Of a stretch of 35,991 nucleotides of DNA, positions 1 to 8,743 are shown one piece after another. Within the stretch, counting starts at the first letter, position 1, and each line of letters starts with the position of its first letter. Both the position numbers and the translations under genes were made by a program. This stretch comes from Gracilimonas sp. (GTDB lineage: Bacteria; Bacteroidota; Rhodothermia; Balneolales; Balneolaceae), in contig JAKURD010000028.1 in NCBI GenBank assembly GCA_022450045.1, forward strand, positions 1-35,991. Direction: 5' to 3'. The notes under the pieces are model-generated. The model ran no database searches, was not told the origin of the DNA, and worked only from the letters and a program-made list of their open reading frames with translations.

Positions 1-896
1 ATATCAGAAAAATAGTTAAGGAGATCAACCAACTTCTGTCTCCACTTTCTTAAAATAAAGATCTGAAGATAGAGTTAAAAATTGAAGAAGATGTTCCGGA
101 ATGGATCTCATCTGACTCAACTCATTTAAAACAGATTTTGATCAACCTTATAGGTAATGCTATCAAGTGCACTGCAAAAGGATCTATTTCTGTATTCCTG
201 CAAACGAATGATGAAGTAAATAGAAAGGGGGATCTTAAGTTTACGATCAGCGATACCGGTCCCGGAATATCCAACAAAAACATCCACAGGTTATTCAAGA
301 GTTTCTCTCAGGCCGACCCAAGTTCTACCAGAAAGCACGGCGGAACAGGTTTAGGCTTGGTAATAAGTAAAAAATTGGTAGAAGCTTTGGACGGTGAGAT
401 CTGGTTTGAAAGTGAAGTTGGAAGCGGAACTACTTTTTATTTCACATTTAAAGCCCCTAAAACTTCAAATCTGGCAACTGACGAACAAGAGAATGATCTT
501 AATTTCGAGCTATCAGAAACTAGAATATCGAGCCTTCATGTACTAGTTGCAGAAGATAACCTAATGAATCAAAAAGTTATTCTTAAGATACTCAAGAATA
601 TTAATATTTCAGCTTCTGTGGTAAATAATGGGCAGGAAGTATTGGACAAACTGGATAAAGAAACTTACGACCTTATACTTATGGATATGGAAATGCCTGT
701 AATGGATGGGATAGAATCCACAAAAAGAATCAGAAGTGATATACCTAAAAACGAACAACCTGTGATTATCGCAATTACTGCCAACGCATTTTTGGAAGAT
801 CGCGAAAGGTGTTTAAATGCAGGTATGAATGATTTCCTTACAAAACCTGTCTCCATGGACGATATTAAAGATATGATCTACAAATGGTTCAGCTAA
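1..896 (+). pseudogene. Hybrid sensor histidine kinase/response regulator, 3' part, with in-frame stop
   Basis: The gene enters from the left edge. The visible reading frame begins at base 3 and reads through a typical kinase linker (IRKIVKEINQLLSPLS), hits TAA at 51-53, then continues in the same frame without a break (NKDLKIELKIEEDVPEWI) into the HATPase domain. That domain has the N box (INLIGNAIKCT, with Cys where Phe is usual), a DTGPGIS G1 box and GGTGLGL. From about base 534 a full receiver domain follows, with the acidic VAEDN pocket, the phospho-acceptor Asp in LILMDMEMP, the conserved Thr (ITAN) and Lys (TKP). The protein would autophosphorylate on a His left of the window and pass phosphate to its own receiver. 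No good start lies just after the stop, since translation would begin inside the ATPase fold, so this reads as a nonsense-interrupted gene, or a base error. The input domain lies outside the window. Confidence 0.65.
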
Positions 897-996
897 TTTT
901 TACAGAGCTTTACGCTGTTATAGCATCTTTTTTCAAATAGATTTAAAAAGGTTGCTTAAAATTGAACATTAGTTGAAGAAATTCTCTCTTAAAAAT

Positions 997-2292
997 ATGA
1001 TCTACAACACAAAGTTATTGCTTTGTTTAATGGTTTTTGGCCTTATGATCTCTGCATGTAGTCGGCCTGCAGATATTTCTGAACAAAATGTAAGTCGTGT
1101 TATTAAAACACTCAGTGCCGATCATATGAAAGGTCGTCATGCTCTTAAACCAGAGATACATCTATCTGCTGATTTTATTTCCAATGAATTCAGAGAAATT
1201 GGGCTTTCTACACTGTCAGACCTACCAGACTACAAGCAGAATTTCACAATTTACTCTGCAAAACCCATTGAAACTTCTGTACACATAAATGGCCAAAAGC
1301 TAGACAGTAAATATTACTTTGGTCTTGCAATGACACCGAATCTGAAATGGAACACAGAAGATGCAAACATCAAAAACATTTCAAGTGACGACAATTACAG
1401 GGAAAAATTCAGAGAACTTACTGATGATCAGGAATCTTCTGTAGTTCTGGTATCTAAGGAACACTCAAAATTGTTTCATAGATATCGATCGTACTTTGTG
1501 CGATCAAATCGTTCTCTTGAATTGAACAAAACACCTCATGATGTTTTCATATTAACTGATCAATCTGTACGTAGTTTTAACATTGATTTAGAATATGATA
1601 TAACAGACCATGAGCTATCAAATATTGCAGGAATGATCGAAGGCAATAAAAAAGATGAGATCGTTCTATTTTCTGCTCATTATGACCATATTGGCGTGAT
1701 CTCCCCAGTTGATGAAGACTCAGTTGCAAATGGAGCCAATGATAATGCCTCCGGGGTAGCCGGAATCATAGAATTAGCCCGGTACTTTAAAAGTCTGCCT
1801 CCCCCTCAGCGTACAATATATTTTGTTGCTTTCACAGCGGAGGAAACCGGCGGATATGGCTCTACATACTTTTCAGATCAAATAGATCCTGAGAATTTCG
1901 TCGCTATGATGAATTTAGAAATGATCGGAAAACCGGCTGTTGAAGGACCAAACACAGCATGGATTACCGGTTTTGAATATTCCTCCTTAGGTAAAATACT
2001 AAAAGAAAGTGCCGCCGGTATAGATTTTGAGTTTTATCCTGATCCCTATCCAAGTCAAAATTTGTTTTTCAGGTCAGATAATGCTCCTTTTGCGCGACTT
2101 GGAATACCTGCGCACAGCATCAGTACAACCCCTCTTGACGTAGATCAGGATTACCATAAGGTCAGCGATGAATTTAATACCATTCATATACCCCATACTA
2201 CAAATACCATAAAAGCGGTAGCAAATGCATCTGAAATGATCATCTCCGGGGAAAAAACCCCAACCCGCATTTCCATTGATTCTTTGAATTAG
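997..2292 (+). CDS. M28 family zinc metallopeptidase, lipoprotein
   Basis: A two-zinc aminopeptidase of the M28 (PA-domain/aminopeptidase Y) type that probably removes N-terminal residues from peptides at the cell envelope. The ATG at 997 gives a type II signal peptide with lipobox LMISAC around residue 21; a TTG at 973 in the same frame would add eight residues and cannot be excluded. The zinc ligands and catalytic residues of the family appear in order: HYDHIG (about residue 228), GANDNASG (bridging Asp), FTAEETGG (catalytic Glu-Glu), NLEMIGK (Glu where many members have Asp), and the last His in DYHKVSDE. The region before the catalytic core, about residues 80-210, is unassigned. The stop lies 18 bp from the stop of the convergent deiminase-like gene. 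Family assignment is secure; the substrate is unknown. Confidence 0.85.
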   Translation: MIYNTKLLLCLMVFGLMISACSRPADISEQNVSRVIKTLSADHMKGRHALKPEIHLSADFISNEFREIGLSTLSDLPDYKQNFTIYSAKPIETSVHINGQKLDSKYYFGLAMTPNLKWNTEDANIKNISSDDNYREKFRELTDDQESSVVLVSKEHSKLFHRYRSYFVRSNRSLELNKTPHDVFILTDQSVRSFNIDLEYDITDHELSNIAGMIEGNKKDEIVLFSAHYDHIGVISPVDEDSVANGANDNASGVAGIIELARYFKSLPPPQRTIYFVAFTAEETGGYGSTYFSDQIDPENFVAMMNLEMIGKPAVEGPNTAWITGFEYSSLGKILKESAAGIDFEFYPDPYPSQNLFFRSDNAPFARLGIPAHSISTTPLDVDQDYHKVSDEFNTIHIPHTTNTIKAVANASEMIISGEKTPTRISIDSLN

Positions 2293-2310
2293 AGCTGTTT
2301 AGACTCTGCC

Positions 2311-3372
2311 TCACGCCCCGGTATTTATACCATACCATTGTTGAGTGATACCATGAATAGAAGCGTGACCCCATACCAAATCTTGACTCGGAATACCTAT
2401 TACTTTTCTTCCCTTATAATAAGTTCTGAATAACTTCAACGCTTTTTTATCATATTGTTGGTCATAAAGTGGTACTATTACCACTCCGTTGGCTATATAA
2501 TAGCTTGCATAGCTTGCAGGCACATATTTAGTGTCATCTGTTATAATTCCTTCCATGCTAATTTTTGGCAATGGCAATGTCTCGATGTGTAAGTTTCTTC
2601 CGTTCTTAAGCTTCACTGATCGTAAGATCTCCAGATTTTCCTGAAGGCGCTCATAGTTTATATCATCAGGATCTTCACATACCATTGTCACAACCGTGTC
2701 TTCGTTTAGCCACCGGGTGATATTATCTACATGACCGTCTGTAATATCTCCGGCCAATCCTTGTTTCAACCATATGATTTGATCTATTCCAAGGTACTCT
2801 TTAAGTATGTTTTCAATTTCACTTTGTGACAATTTAGGATTTCGATTCTCATTAAGCAGCACCGACTCTGTTGTTAGTAGTACCCCCGAACCATTTACCT
2901 CGATGGAACCTCCCTCAAGAATCATTCCCGGCTCTACCCGTTTTATATTGAATTTATTTGCAATAAAGGATGGCAGTGTATTATCATTTTCCCACGGAGT
3001 ATATTTTTCTCCCCATGCGTTATACTCCCAATCTGTGATTACATAGCTATCACCTTTTATTACAAACACCGGACCGTAATCCCTGGCCCAAACAGTATTT
3101 ATTTTTTGCTGATGGATCACGATCCTGTCAAGTTCTACAGGCTTCAGGGAAAGTTTTTGCATTACCCGGTTTCGAACCTCCAGGTTTTCCACAAAAAGAT
3201 GAACGGGCTCATAAAAATGCAGTTCCTCAATGATCCTGCAATAAACTTCTTCTACCCTTTCCAGCCGTTCTCCCGACCAAATTTCTTTATTTGAAGGCCA
3301 GTGCAACTGTGTTGCCGAGTGCCTGTGCCACTCCGCCGGCATCCTGAATTTAGATCCGCTATTCATTGTCAT
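2311..3372 (-). CDS. Agmatine deiminase-like protein lacking the catalytic cysteine
   Basis: A full-length (353 aa) member of the peptidyl-arginine/agmatine deiminase family (PAD_porph). It keeps the family landmarks: MPAEWHRHSATQLHWPS at the N-terminus, WARDYGP with the active-site Asp at residue 98, LEGGSIEV, and DGHVDN with the active-site His and Asp near residue 215. The C-terminal motif, normally His-Cys-Ile-Thr-Gln-Gln with Cys as nucleophile, reads HGITQQ. Residue 341 is Gly (codon GGT, complement of 2350-2352), one base from Cys TGT. An active enzyme converts agmatine to N-carbamoylputrescine; without the thiol this one should not. It may be a recent loss-of-function allele or a binding protein. 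No N-carbamoylputrescine amidase gene, the usual partner, is nearby. The ATG at 3372 is chosen; a second Met follows two codons later. Confidence 0.85.
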   Translation of the reverse strand: MTMNSGSKFRMPAEWHRHSATQLHWPSNKEIWSGERLERVEEVYCRIIEELHFYEPVHLFVENLEVRNRVMQKLSLKPVELDRIVIHQQKINTVWARDYGPVFVIKGDSYVITDWEYNAWGEKYTPWENDNTLPSFIANKFNIKRVEPGMILEGGSIEVNGSGVLLTTESVLLNENRNPKLSQSEIENILKEYLGIDQIIWLKQGLAGDITDGHVDNITRWLNEDTVVTMVCEDPDDINYERLQENLEILRSVKLKNGRNLHIETLPLPKISMEGIITDDTKYVPASYASYYIANGVVIVPLYDQQYDKKALKLFRTYYKGRKVIGIPSQDLVWGHASIHGITQQWYGINTGA

Positions 3373-3629
3373 TCATAACCCCGGGATTTCCTGCCACCTT
3401 AATTAGGATCAAACCAATGAAAATGTACTTTATTATCATGTATTTATATTCGTTAGGTTGAGTTGTAAATTATGAAATGTACATGCTAAAAGTTTACGCT
3501 AAAAAAAGTGAATATCCCCGTTCTGTTTTTTTAAGTAAAAGGGATGCTTTGATGTAGAATGAATTGACCCCTTTCTACACTTGATATTCGTATTAAAATA
3601 GCCGAAGGGCTTTAAAATTAAGGGGCTGA

Positions 3630-4793
3630 ATTATTTATGAAATCCAAGATCTTGACAAAGATCCCCGGGTAAAGGCGAAACTTCTGCAGGTGATCGGGCA
3701 TGCCTACAATACCGTTGGAGAACCAAGTAAAGCAAAACCCATATTGGATCAATCTATCCAGATATTAGAAGATATAGATGTCGCAAACATTGATTTAGCA
3801 CATACATATAACGTTATGGGAGTAATTAACAGGGATCTGGGGAATCTTGATTCATCAAAAATTTATCTTCAGAAATCCATACATATGTTTCACGAAGTTG
3901 AAGAAACAAATACCCCGGAGTATCCCAAGGCTTTAAAGAATTTAGCCTATGTTTTACGATTAAACTCCGAGTATGAGCAAGCATTAAACCTTATTGAAGA
4001 GGCATTAGATATCGAATATAAAATCTATGAAGCCCCGGATGTGAATATTGCTGAATCCGTCTATATACTTGCATCCATAAACCGGTATTTGGGAAATTAC
4101 CGGGAAGCTTTAGAGTATCAATTTACATCATTGGAAATGCTCGAAGCCATGATTCGGGAACCTCATCCGGGTATTGTTGCTAACCTTTCAAATATCGCAA
4201 CCTTATACAACATAATGAATCGGGAAACAGACTCAAAAAAATATTATAAAAGAGCCTTGGCTATGGCTGAAGATCTATACGGCCCGAGTCACCCTGAAGT
4301 GGCGAACCTCTCCTCTAATGCTTCCAGTATCTATATAAAAGAACACAAGTTTGATTCAGCTAAAGTTCTAATTGACAGATCCATAGCCATTACCGGGAAC
4401 ATCTCAGGCACGGACAGTCCTAAATATGCCCTGCACTTAAGAAAATATGGAACACTATATTTTGAAAAGAAAGAATTTAAAAAAGCGGATTCTGTTTATA
4501 CTGCGGTATTCAATATTATGCAAGCCAGTTACCACCCCGATCATCCAGAACTTGCCAGTGCAAAATCTAATTTGGCAAAAGTAGCGGTAGCTCAAAATGA
4601 GCATGATAGAGCAACTATTTTATTGAAAGAATCTCTAAAAATACGACAAAATAATTTTTCGAATGATCATCCTCTGATTCAAAAAAATATTCGGAACCTG
4701 ATTGATGTGCTCAAGCAAATAAACCTGAATACAGAAGCAGATTCTTTTCAAAACCTTCTGCTTTCCGAGGAGGAAATTGTAGCCGAAGTATGA
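3630..4793 (+). pseudogene. TPR remnant of a Ser/Thr kinase-TPR protein (5'-truncated)
   Basis: The open frame starts right after a stop at 3627-3629 and has no convincing ATG; the first start-like codon is GTG at 3690. Its beginning (EIQDLDKDPRVKAKLLQVIG) matches the segment that joins the membrane helix to the TPRs in kinase-TPR proteins; the kinase at 5534 has the equivalent stretch ending SSQPLLQARLFDITG. About seven kinesin-light-chain-like TPRs of roughly 42 residues follow, often with HPxxA turns. There is no kinase domain, membrane helix or signal peptide, and bases 3373-3626 hold no recognisable kinase remnant. I read it as the C-terminal half of a lost paralogue of the downstream kinase. 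It could still be expressed as a cytoplasmic TPR protein from GTG 3690 (367 aa). It ends 125 bp before the sigma factor. Confidence 0.6.
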
Positions 4794-4918
4794 CACAACT
4801 ATATCACAAATTTGCAGGCAGTTCATCAACAACTTGCCCGGCAAAATTGGTTTATTACCTCCAATTTTCTATCATTAACACATATAATGCCAAATCAAGG
4901 GAAGATATTAGGTGGTTT

Positions 4919-5500
4919 ATGAGTACTACAAGTGAAGTTTCGCATTTGTTGAATAGGTTAAAGGAAGGAGAGCACGGAGTATACGACAAGCTTTACCCCC
5001 TGATCTATGATAAGCTTAAAAATATTGCCAACATGCATATCAAGAGGCAATATTCCGATCACACGTTATCCAGAACAGAATTGGTACATGAAACCTACCT
5101 GAAGATCATCGATCAGGATAGCATAAAGGTGAACGACAGAAACCATTTTTTAGCTATAGCTTCAAAGTGCATGAGGCAAATACTGATTGATTATGCACGA
5201 AAGAAGAACGCCAAAAAAAGAGGGGGTAAAAGTAAAGACCTTACCTATGTTGAAGGCATCTATTCCACCTTTGATGATAAAGCTCAAGAGCTTCTTGATA
5301 TTGATAATGCCTTAAAAGAACTGTCTAAACTGAATGAGCGGTTGAGTACAGTTGTCGAAATGCGTTTTTTTGGTGAAATGAGTATTGAACAAACCGCTGA
5401 GGCACTGGAAGTGTCAGAAAGCACCGTGAAAAGGGATTGGCTAAAAGCAAGGGGATGGCTGTATAAAGAGCTGAAAGGTAAATTTGAGCTTGAAAATTAA
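4919..5500 (+). CDS. ECF-type RNA polymerase sigma factor (PF07638/Sig-70_X6 type)
   Basis: A 193-residue alternative sigma factor. The ATG at 4919, with AGGTGG at 4910-4915, gives the usual family length and puts region 2 near the N-terminus; the frame is open further upstream (to 4790) but that part does not look like sigma. Region 2 runs from about residue 20 to 95 (YDKLYPLIYDKL, ELVHETYLKII, HFLAIASKCMRQILIDYARK) and is followed by a basic KKNAKKRGG stretch. Region 4 is at about 140-190 (VVEMRFFGEMSIEQTAEAL, SESTVKRDW). Most ECF sigmas have an acidic DAED motif in region 2.2; here the position reads SRTELVHE, with Thr53. In ECF43 sigmas that lack DAED, a threonine here is phosphorylated by a partner kinase to allow core RNA polymerase binding. 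A Ser/Thr kinase begins 33 bp downstream. No anti-sigma gene is visible. Confidence 0.9.
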   Translation: MSTTSEVSHLLNRLKEGEHGVYDKLYPLIYDKLKNIANMHIKRQYSDHTLSRTELVHETYLKIIDQDSIKVNDRNHFLAIASKCMRQILIDYARKKNAKKRGGKSKDLTYVEGIYSTFDDKAQELLDIDNALKELSKLNERLSTVVEMRFFGEMSIEQTAEALEVSESTVKRDWLKARGWLYKELKGKFELEN

Positions 5501-5533
5501 CGTTTTATAAGGGTACAACTCCGGGGTTCATAA

Positions 5534-8131
5534 ATGGACAAAAAGACCTGGCATAAAATTGAAGATATTGCAGACCGCGCACTTTCATTGCCTGCAACAG
5601 GCAGAGAGCTATTTATTAGCAAAGAATGTCATGGCGATACTGACTTGCAGAATGAGGTAGAAACACTGATAAAATCTATTACCGATTCTGAAGGATGGCT
5701 GGAAGACCCCGGCGACTTTATTAACGATCTTTTTAAAGACCTTCCTGATGATCTTGATGTGTTGCAAAGCACCAGATCTTTAATAGGTAAAAAGGTTGGG
5801 GCCTATACCATCATCAAAGAAATTGCGAGGGGCGGCATGGGGACGGTTTTTCTTGCAGAAAGAACGGATGGTGTTTTTGACCATAAAGTGGCTATTAAAT
5901 TAATAAATGCAGACAGAGCTACTGCAGAAAATATTGAGCGGTTCAAACAAGAACGAAACATTCTGGCAGAACTAAATCAGCCGGGGATTGCTCACATCTA
6001 TGACGGAGGTTTAACAGCCGACGGAGTTCCTTATTTCATTATGGAATATATAGATGGAATTCCGATCACTGAATACTGCATTCAAAATAAACTTCCACTT
6101 TCCGACCGTATTCACCTCTTTAAAAAAGTTTTGAAAGCAGTTCAGCATGCTCATGAAAATCTAATTGTTCATCAAGATCTTAAACCAGACAATATCTTAG
6201 TTACGAAAGAAGAAGATATTAAAATCCTGGATTTCGGAATTTCAAAATTACTCCGAGAAGAAACCTCGGAATCAGTTCCTGAGATAAAGAAACAGGCTTT
6301 AACACTCTCCTATGCTGCCCCTGAACAAATAAAACAACAATCCATTACAACTGCCACCGACGTTTATTCTCTTGGTTTGGTATTCTATAAATCCCTTACA
6401 AACAGGCTTCCCTATTCTTTAGATGTGCTTTTATTTACCGAAGCGTATGAAAAAATCCTTTCCTTTAATCCAGTTCCGCCGAGTAGTAATGTTGCCTCAA
6501 ATGCAGGTTTAACAACCAAAGATATTCGATCTGACCTTGATGCGATCATCTTAAAAGCATTGCAAAAGAATCAGCGGAGCCGATATCGTTCTGCGGCTGC
6601 ATTATTAGTTGATCTGAACAGCTTTGAGCAGCATCTGCCGGTTTCCGCATGTAAACACGATCCCACGTATATTTCAAAGAAGTATCTTCGAAGAAATGCA
6701 AAAAGTCTCAGTATTGCCGCCTTTTTTCTAATGCTGATAATCAGTTTTGCTTCATTCTATACGTTAAGAATTACTGAGCAAAAGAAACAGGCACAAGCGG
6801 CAGCCTTAAAAGCAGAGGAAATTTCAGATTTTCTAATCCAGCTGTTTGAAGCCAGCGACCCTGCCAGTAATCTTGGCAATGTTTTCACAACCAGGGAACT
6901 CCTGAAGAATGGGGTCCAGAAATCTGAACAGCTATCAAGCCAACCCCTTCTTCAGGCGCGACTTTTTGATATTACGGGACAGGTTTATCGTAACATTGGC
7001 AATTTTAATCAGGCAAAGTACCTGATAGAAAATGCGATCAGCCTGCGGGAACGAAATTTAGGATATTATCACCCCCTCACCTTGGCAAGCAAACATAATC
7101 TGGGATTAGTATTGAATGACATAGGAGATTATCATGAGGCAGAAAATATCTTTAAACTGGTATATGATCAGAGAAAAAGAATCTTAGGTAATGATCACGT
7201 GGAAACCGCTTCAACTCTTTCAAACCTTGCTTACAGTATTCGAAGACAGGGTGATTATACCTTAGCAGAAGAATTGGCTCGTGAAAGCCTGAATACTTTT
7301 ACAGCAAAACTGGGAACACATAATATTCAAACATTGGATATTATGAATAAACTTGCCATAACCCTCCACAATAAAGGAGAATATCAGGAAGCAGAGAAAA
7401 TATATCTTGAAGTTTTGGAAAAGCGTAAAGAGCTTCTTGGATCTCCTCATCCTGAAGTAGCAAAAAGTATCAATAATTTAGCAACGCTGTATTTAAATAC
7501 CGGACAATTTCTCGAAGCCAAATCCCTGATGAATGAAGCTTTAGAAATCCAAAAAGAACTATTTGGACCCGTTCATCCCAATGTAGCAGTAGTCATCAAT
7601 AATCTTGGGTTAGTTAATACTGAACTACAGGACTATGAACGTGCCGGAACATATTTCGAAGAAGCGTTAGATATGCGCCTCGAAATCCTGGGAAGGGATC
7701 ACACCAATACAGCAATTAGTTTTTTTAGCATTGGAAATCTAATGCTTGAAATTGGTCGGCCTGATTCTGCCATCAGCAATTTTGAAGAAGCCATCTCTAT
7801 TTTTAAAAAAGAACTTTCGGATGATCATTCATTTATGGCTCACTCCAGTTTAGGTATCGGCAGAGCTCTCAGCCAAAAGGGATTATTAGAAAAAGCTGAA
7901 CCCTATTACTCAGACAGCTTTAAACGAATTAAAGAGATTCATCAGAATTATTCAATAGAACGTGCCATGGCTGAATACCATGTGGGGCGATTTTATTTAA
8001 AGAAAGGACAACCTTCCTACGCTAATTCCCTGCTCAAGAGCTCCTATCAAGCGTTGAAAAGAATTGAAGGAGGTAAACAGAACAGACAGTTAAAAGTACT
8101 TGCCACCCTTCAGCAAACTGAAGATCTCTGA
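5534..8131 (+). CDS. Membrane Ser/Thr protein kinase with C-terminal TPR sensor region
   Basis: An 865-residue kinase in four parts. Residues 1-86 are an acidic helical region seen in this class. The Hanks-type kinase domain spans about 87-365 (ARGGMGTVF loop, Lys122 in VAIKLI, Glu140, DLKPDN, Asp233 of DFG, APEQ). One membrane helix lies at about 390-411, preceded by basic residues. About nine TPRs of roughly 42 residues fill 460-850. By the positive-inside rule the kinase is cytoplasmic and the TPRs extracytoplasmic, as a sensor or scaffold. The catalytic loop reads HQD (residues 213-215) instead of HRD, so it is a non-RD kinase, often regulated without activation-loop phosphorylation. It lies 33 bp after the ECF sigma factor and is probably co-transcribed with it; the sigma is the obvious candidate substrate. 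The ATG at 5534 is chosen because the conserved N-terminal helix starts there. Confidence 0.92.
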   Translation: MDKKTWHKIEDIADRALSLPATGRELFISKECHGDTDLQNEVETLIKSITDSEGWLEDPGDFINDLFKDLPDDLDVLQSTRSLIGKKVGAYTIIKEIARGGMGTVFLAERTDGVFDHKVAIKLINADRATAENIERFKQERNILAELNQPGIAHIYDGGLTADGVPYFIMEYIDGIPITEYCIQNKLPLSDRIHLFKKVLKAVQHAHENLIVHQDLKPDNILVTKEEDIKILDFGISKLLREETSESVPEIKKQALTLSYAAPEQIKQQSITTATDVYSLGLVFYKSLTNRLPYSLDVLLFTEAYEKILSFNPVPPSSNVASNAGLTTKDIRSDLDAIILKALQKNQRSRYRSAAALLVDLNSFEQHLPVSACKHDPTYISKKYLRRNAKSLSIAAFFLMLIISFASFYTLRITEQKKQAQAAALKAEEISDFLIQLFEASDPASNLGNVFTTRELLKNGVQKSEQLSSQPLLQARLFDITGQVYRNIGNFNQAKYLIENAISLRERNLGYYHPLTLASKHNLGLVLNDIGDYHEAENIFKLVYDQRKRILGNDHVETASTLSNLAYSIRRQGDYTLAEELARESLNTFTAKLGTHNIQTLDIMNKLAITLHNKGEYQEAEKIYLEVLEKRKELLGSPHPEVAKSINNLATLYLNTGQFLEAKSLMNEALEIQKELFGPVHPNVAVVINNLGLVNTELQDYERAGTYFEEALDMRLEILGRDHTNTAISFFSIGNLMLEIGRPDSAISNFEEAISIFKKELSDDHSFMAHSSLGIGRALSQKGLLEKAEPYYSDSFKRIKEIHQNYSIERAMAEYHVGRFYLKKGQPSYANSLLKSSYQALKRIEGGKQNRQLKVLATLQQTEDL

Positions 8132-8241
8132 CTTCAACTATCGGTAATGACTACGATTTCTCCATTTCTAAGGGAAATATTGTAAAAATTAAAAAAGACC
8201 GGAGAATAGGCTTTTCCATTTTCATCTTATATTTATTAGAG

Positions 8242-8421
8242 ACCTGAGTTCGATTAAAAAGTAGGTTCTATTATAGACAAGCTGGTCATTTCGCGGCGAA
8301 TGCCCGAAATCTACTTGTTTTTTAGGTATCTATGGTTGAATTACTGGCAATAATAAGATCCCTGCCTTCGCAGGGATGACTTTTTAGGCATTTTTCGGGC
8401 TATCAATAATCGAGCTCAGGT
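8242..8421 (+). mobile_element. 180-bp MITE-like element, copy A
   Basis: A non-coding element with terminal inverted repeats ACCTGAGTTCGATTA (8242-8256) and TAATCGAGCTCAGGT (8407-8421), differing at one position. It is flanked by a perfect 5-bp direct repeat TAGAG (8237-8241 and 8422-8426), the mark of transposition. An internal hairpin has arms ATCCCTGC/GCAGGGAT near 8358-8377. Copy B at 24786-24965 is inverted, has the same 180-bp length and matches at 161 positions in a gap-free hand alignment. No ORF is present, so movement would need a transposase supplied in trans; none is in the window. It sits downstream of the kinase gene. Confidence 0.85.
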
Positions 8422-8436
8422 TAGAGGCATTCATAC

Positions 8437-8635
8437 TTAACATGAATTCGATATAAAGACCATCTGTTGAACACCTTGAAGGTCATTTCAAAGTGAATGT
8501 CCGAAACCCTATGGTTTGTCAGGTAGCGAATACGGAATAAATGGCAACCATTAGATTTCCATCTCCACCGGAATAACCCCAAGCATCCATTTTTATCCTT
8601 TTAACTTAGTTCTTATCTCGAACGGACGTTATTTA
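8437..8635 (+). mobile_element. Degenerate MITE-like element related to both repeat groups
   Basis: Its left end reads TTAACATGAATTCGATATAA (from 8437), close to the TTAACGTGAGTTC ends of the elements at 14119 and 25019. Its right end, near 8611-8635 (TTATCTCGAACGGACGTTA), resembles the right end at 14481-14499. The core 8481-8547 aligns without gaps to 8284-8350 of copy A (46 of 67 positions by hand). It therefore links the two groups. It begins 10 bp after the target duplication of copy A, so the two are stacked. The remaining 8636-8743 before pckA holds nothing I recognise. Confidence 0.55.
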
Positions 8636-8743
8636 GGTGAAATGTTCAATTAACATAAGTATGAAAAGCACTTACATATTTTTCCATAAATGCCTTCAAT
8701 TATTGCCCAAACTTAGGATTATAGGTTAAAATTCATCAATCAA

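Noticed and set aside
3373..3629. Remnant of the kinase domain upstream of the TPR fragment
   Set aside because: A possible GAE-like residue string occurs just before 3630 in another frame, but nothing longer could be supported.
4790..4918. Upstream extension of the sigma factor, overlapping the TPR stop by 4 bp
   Set aside because: The 43 extra residues do not resemble sigma region 2; the ATG at 4919 has AGGTGG and gives the family length.
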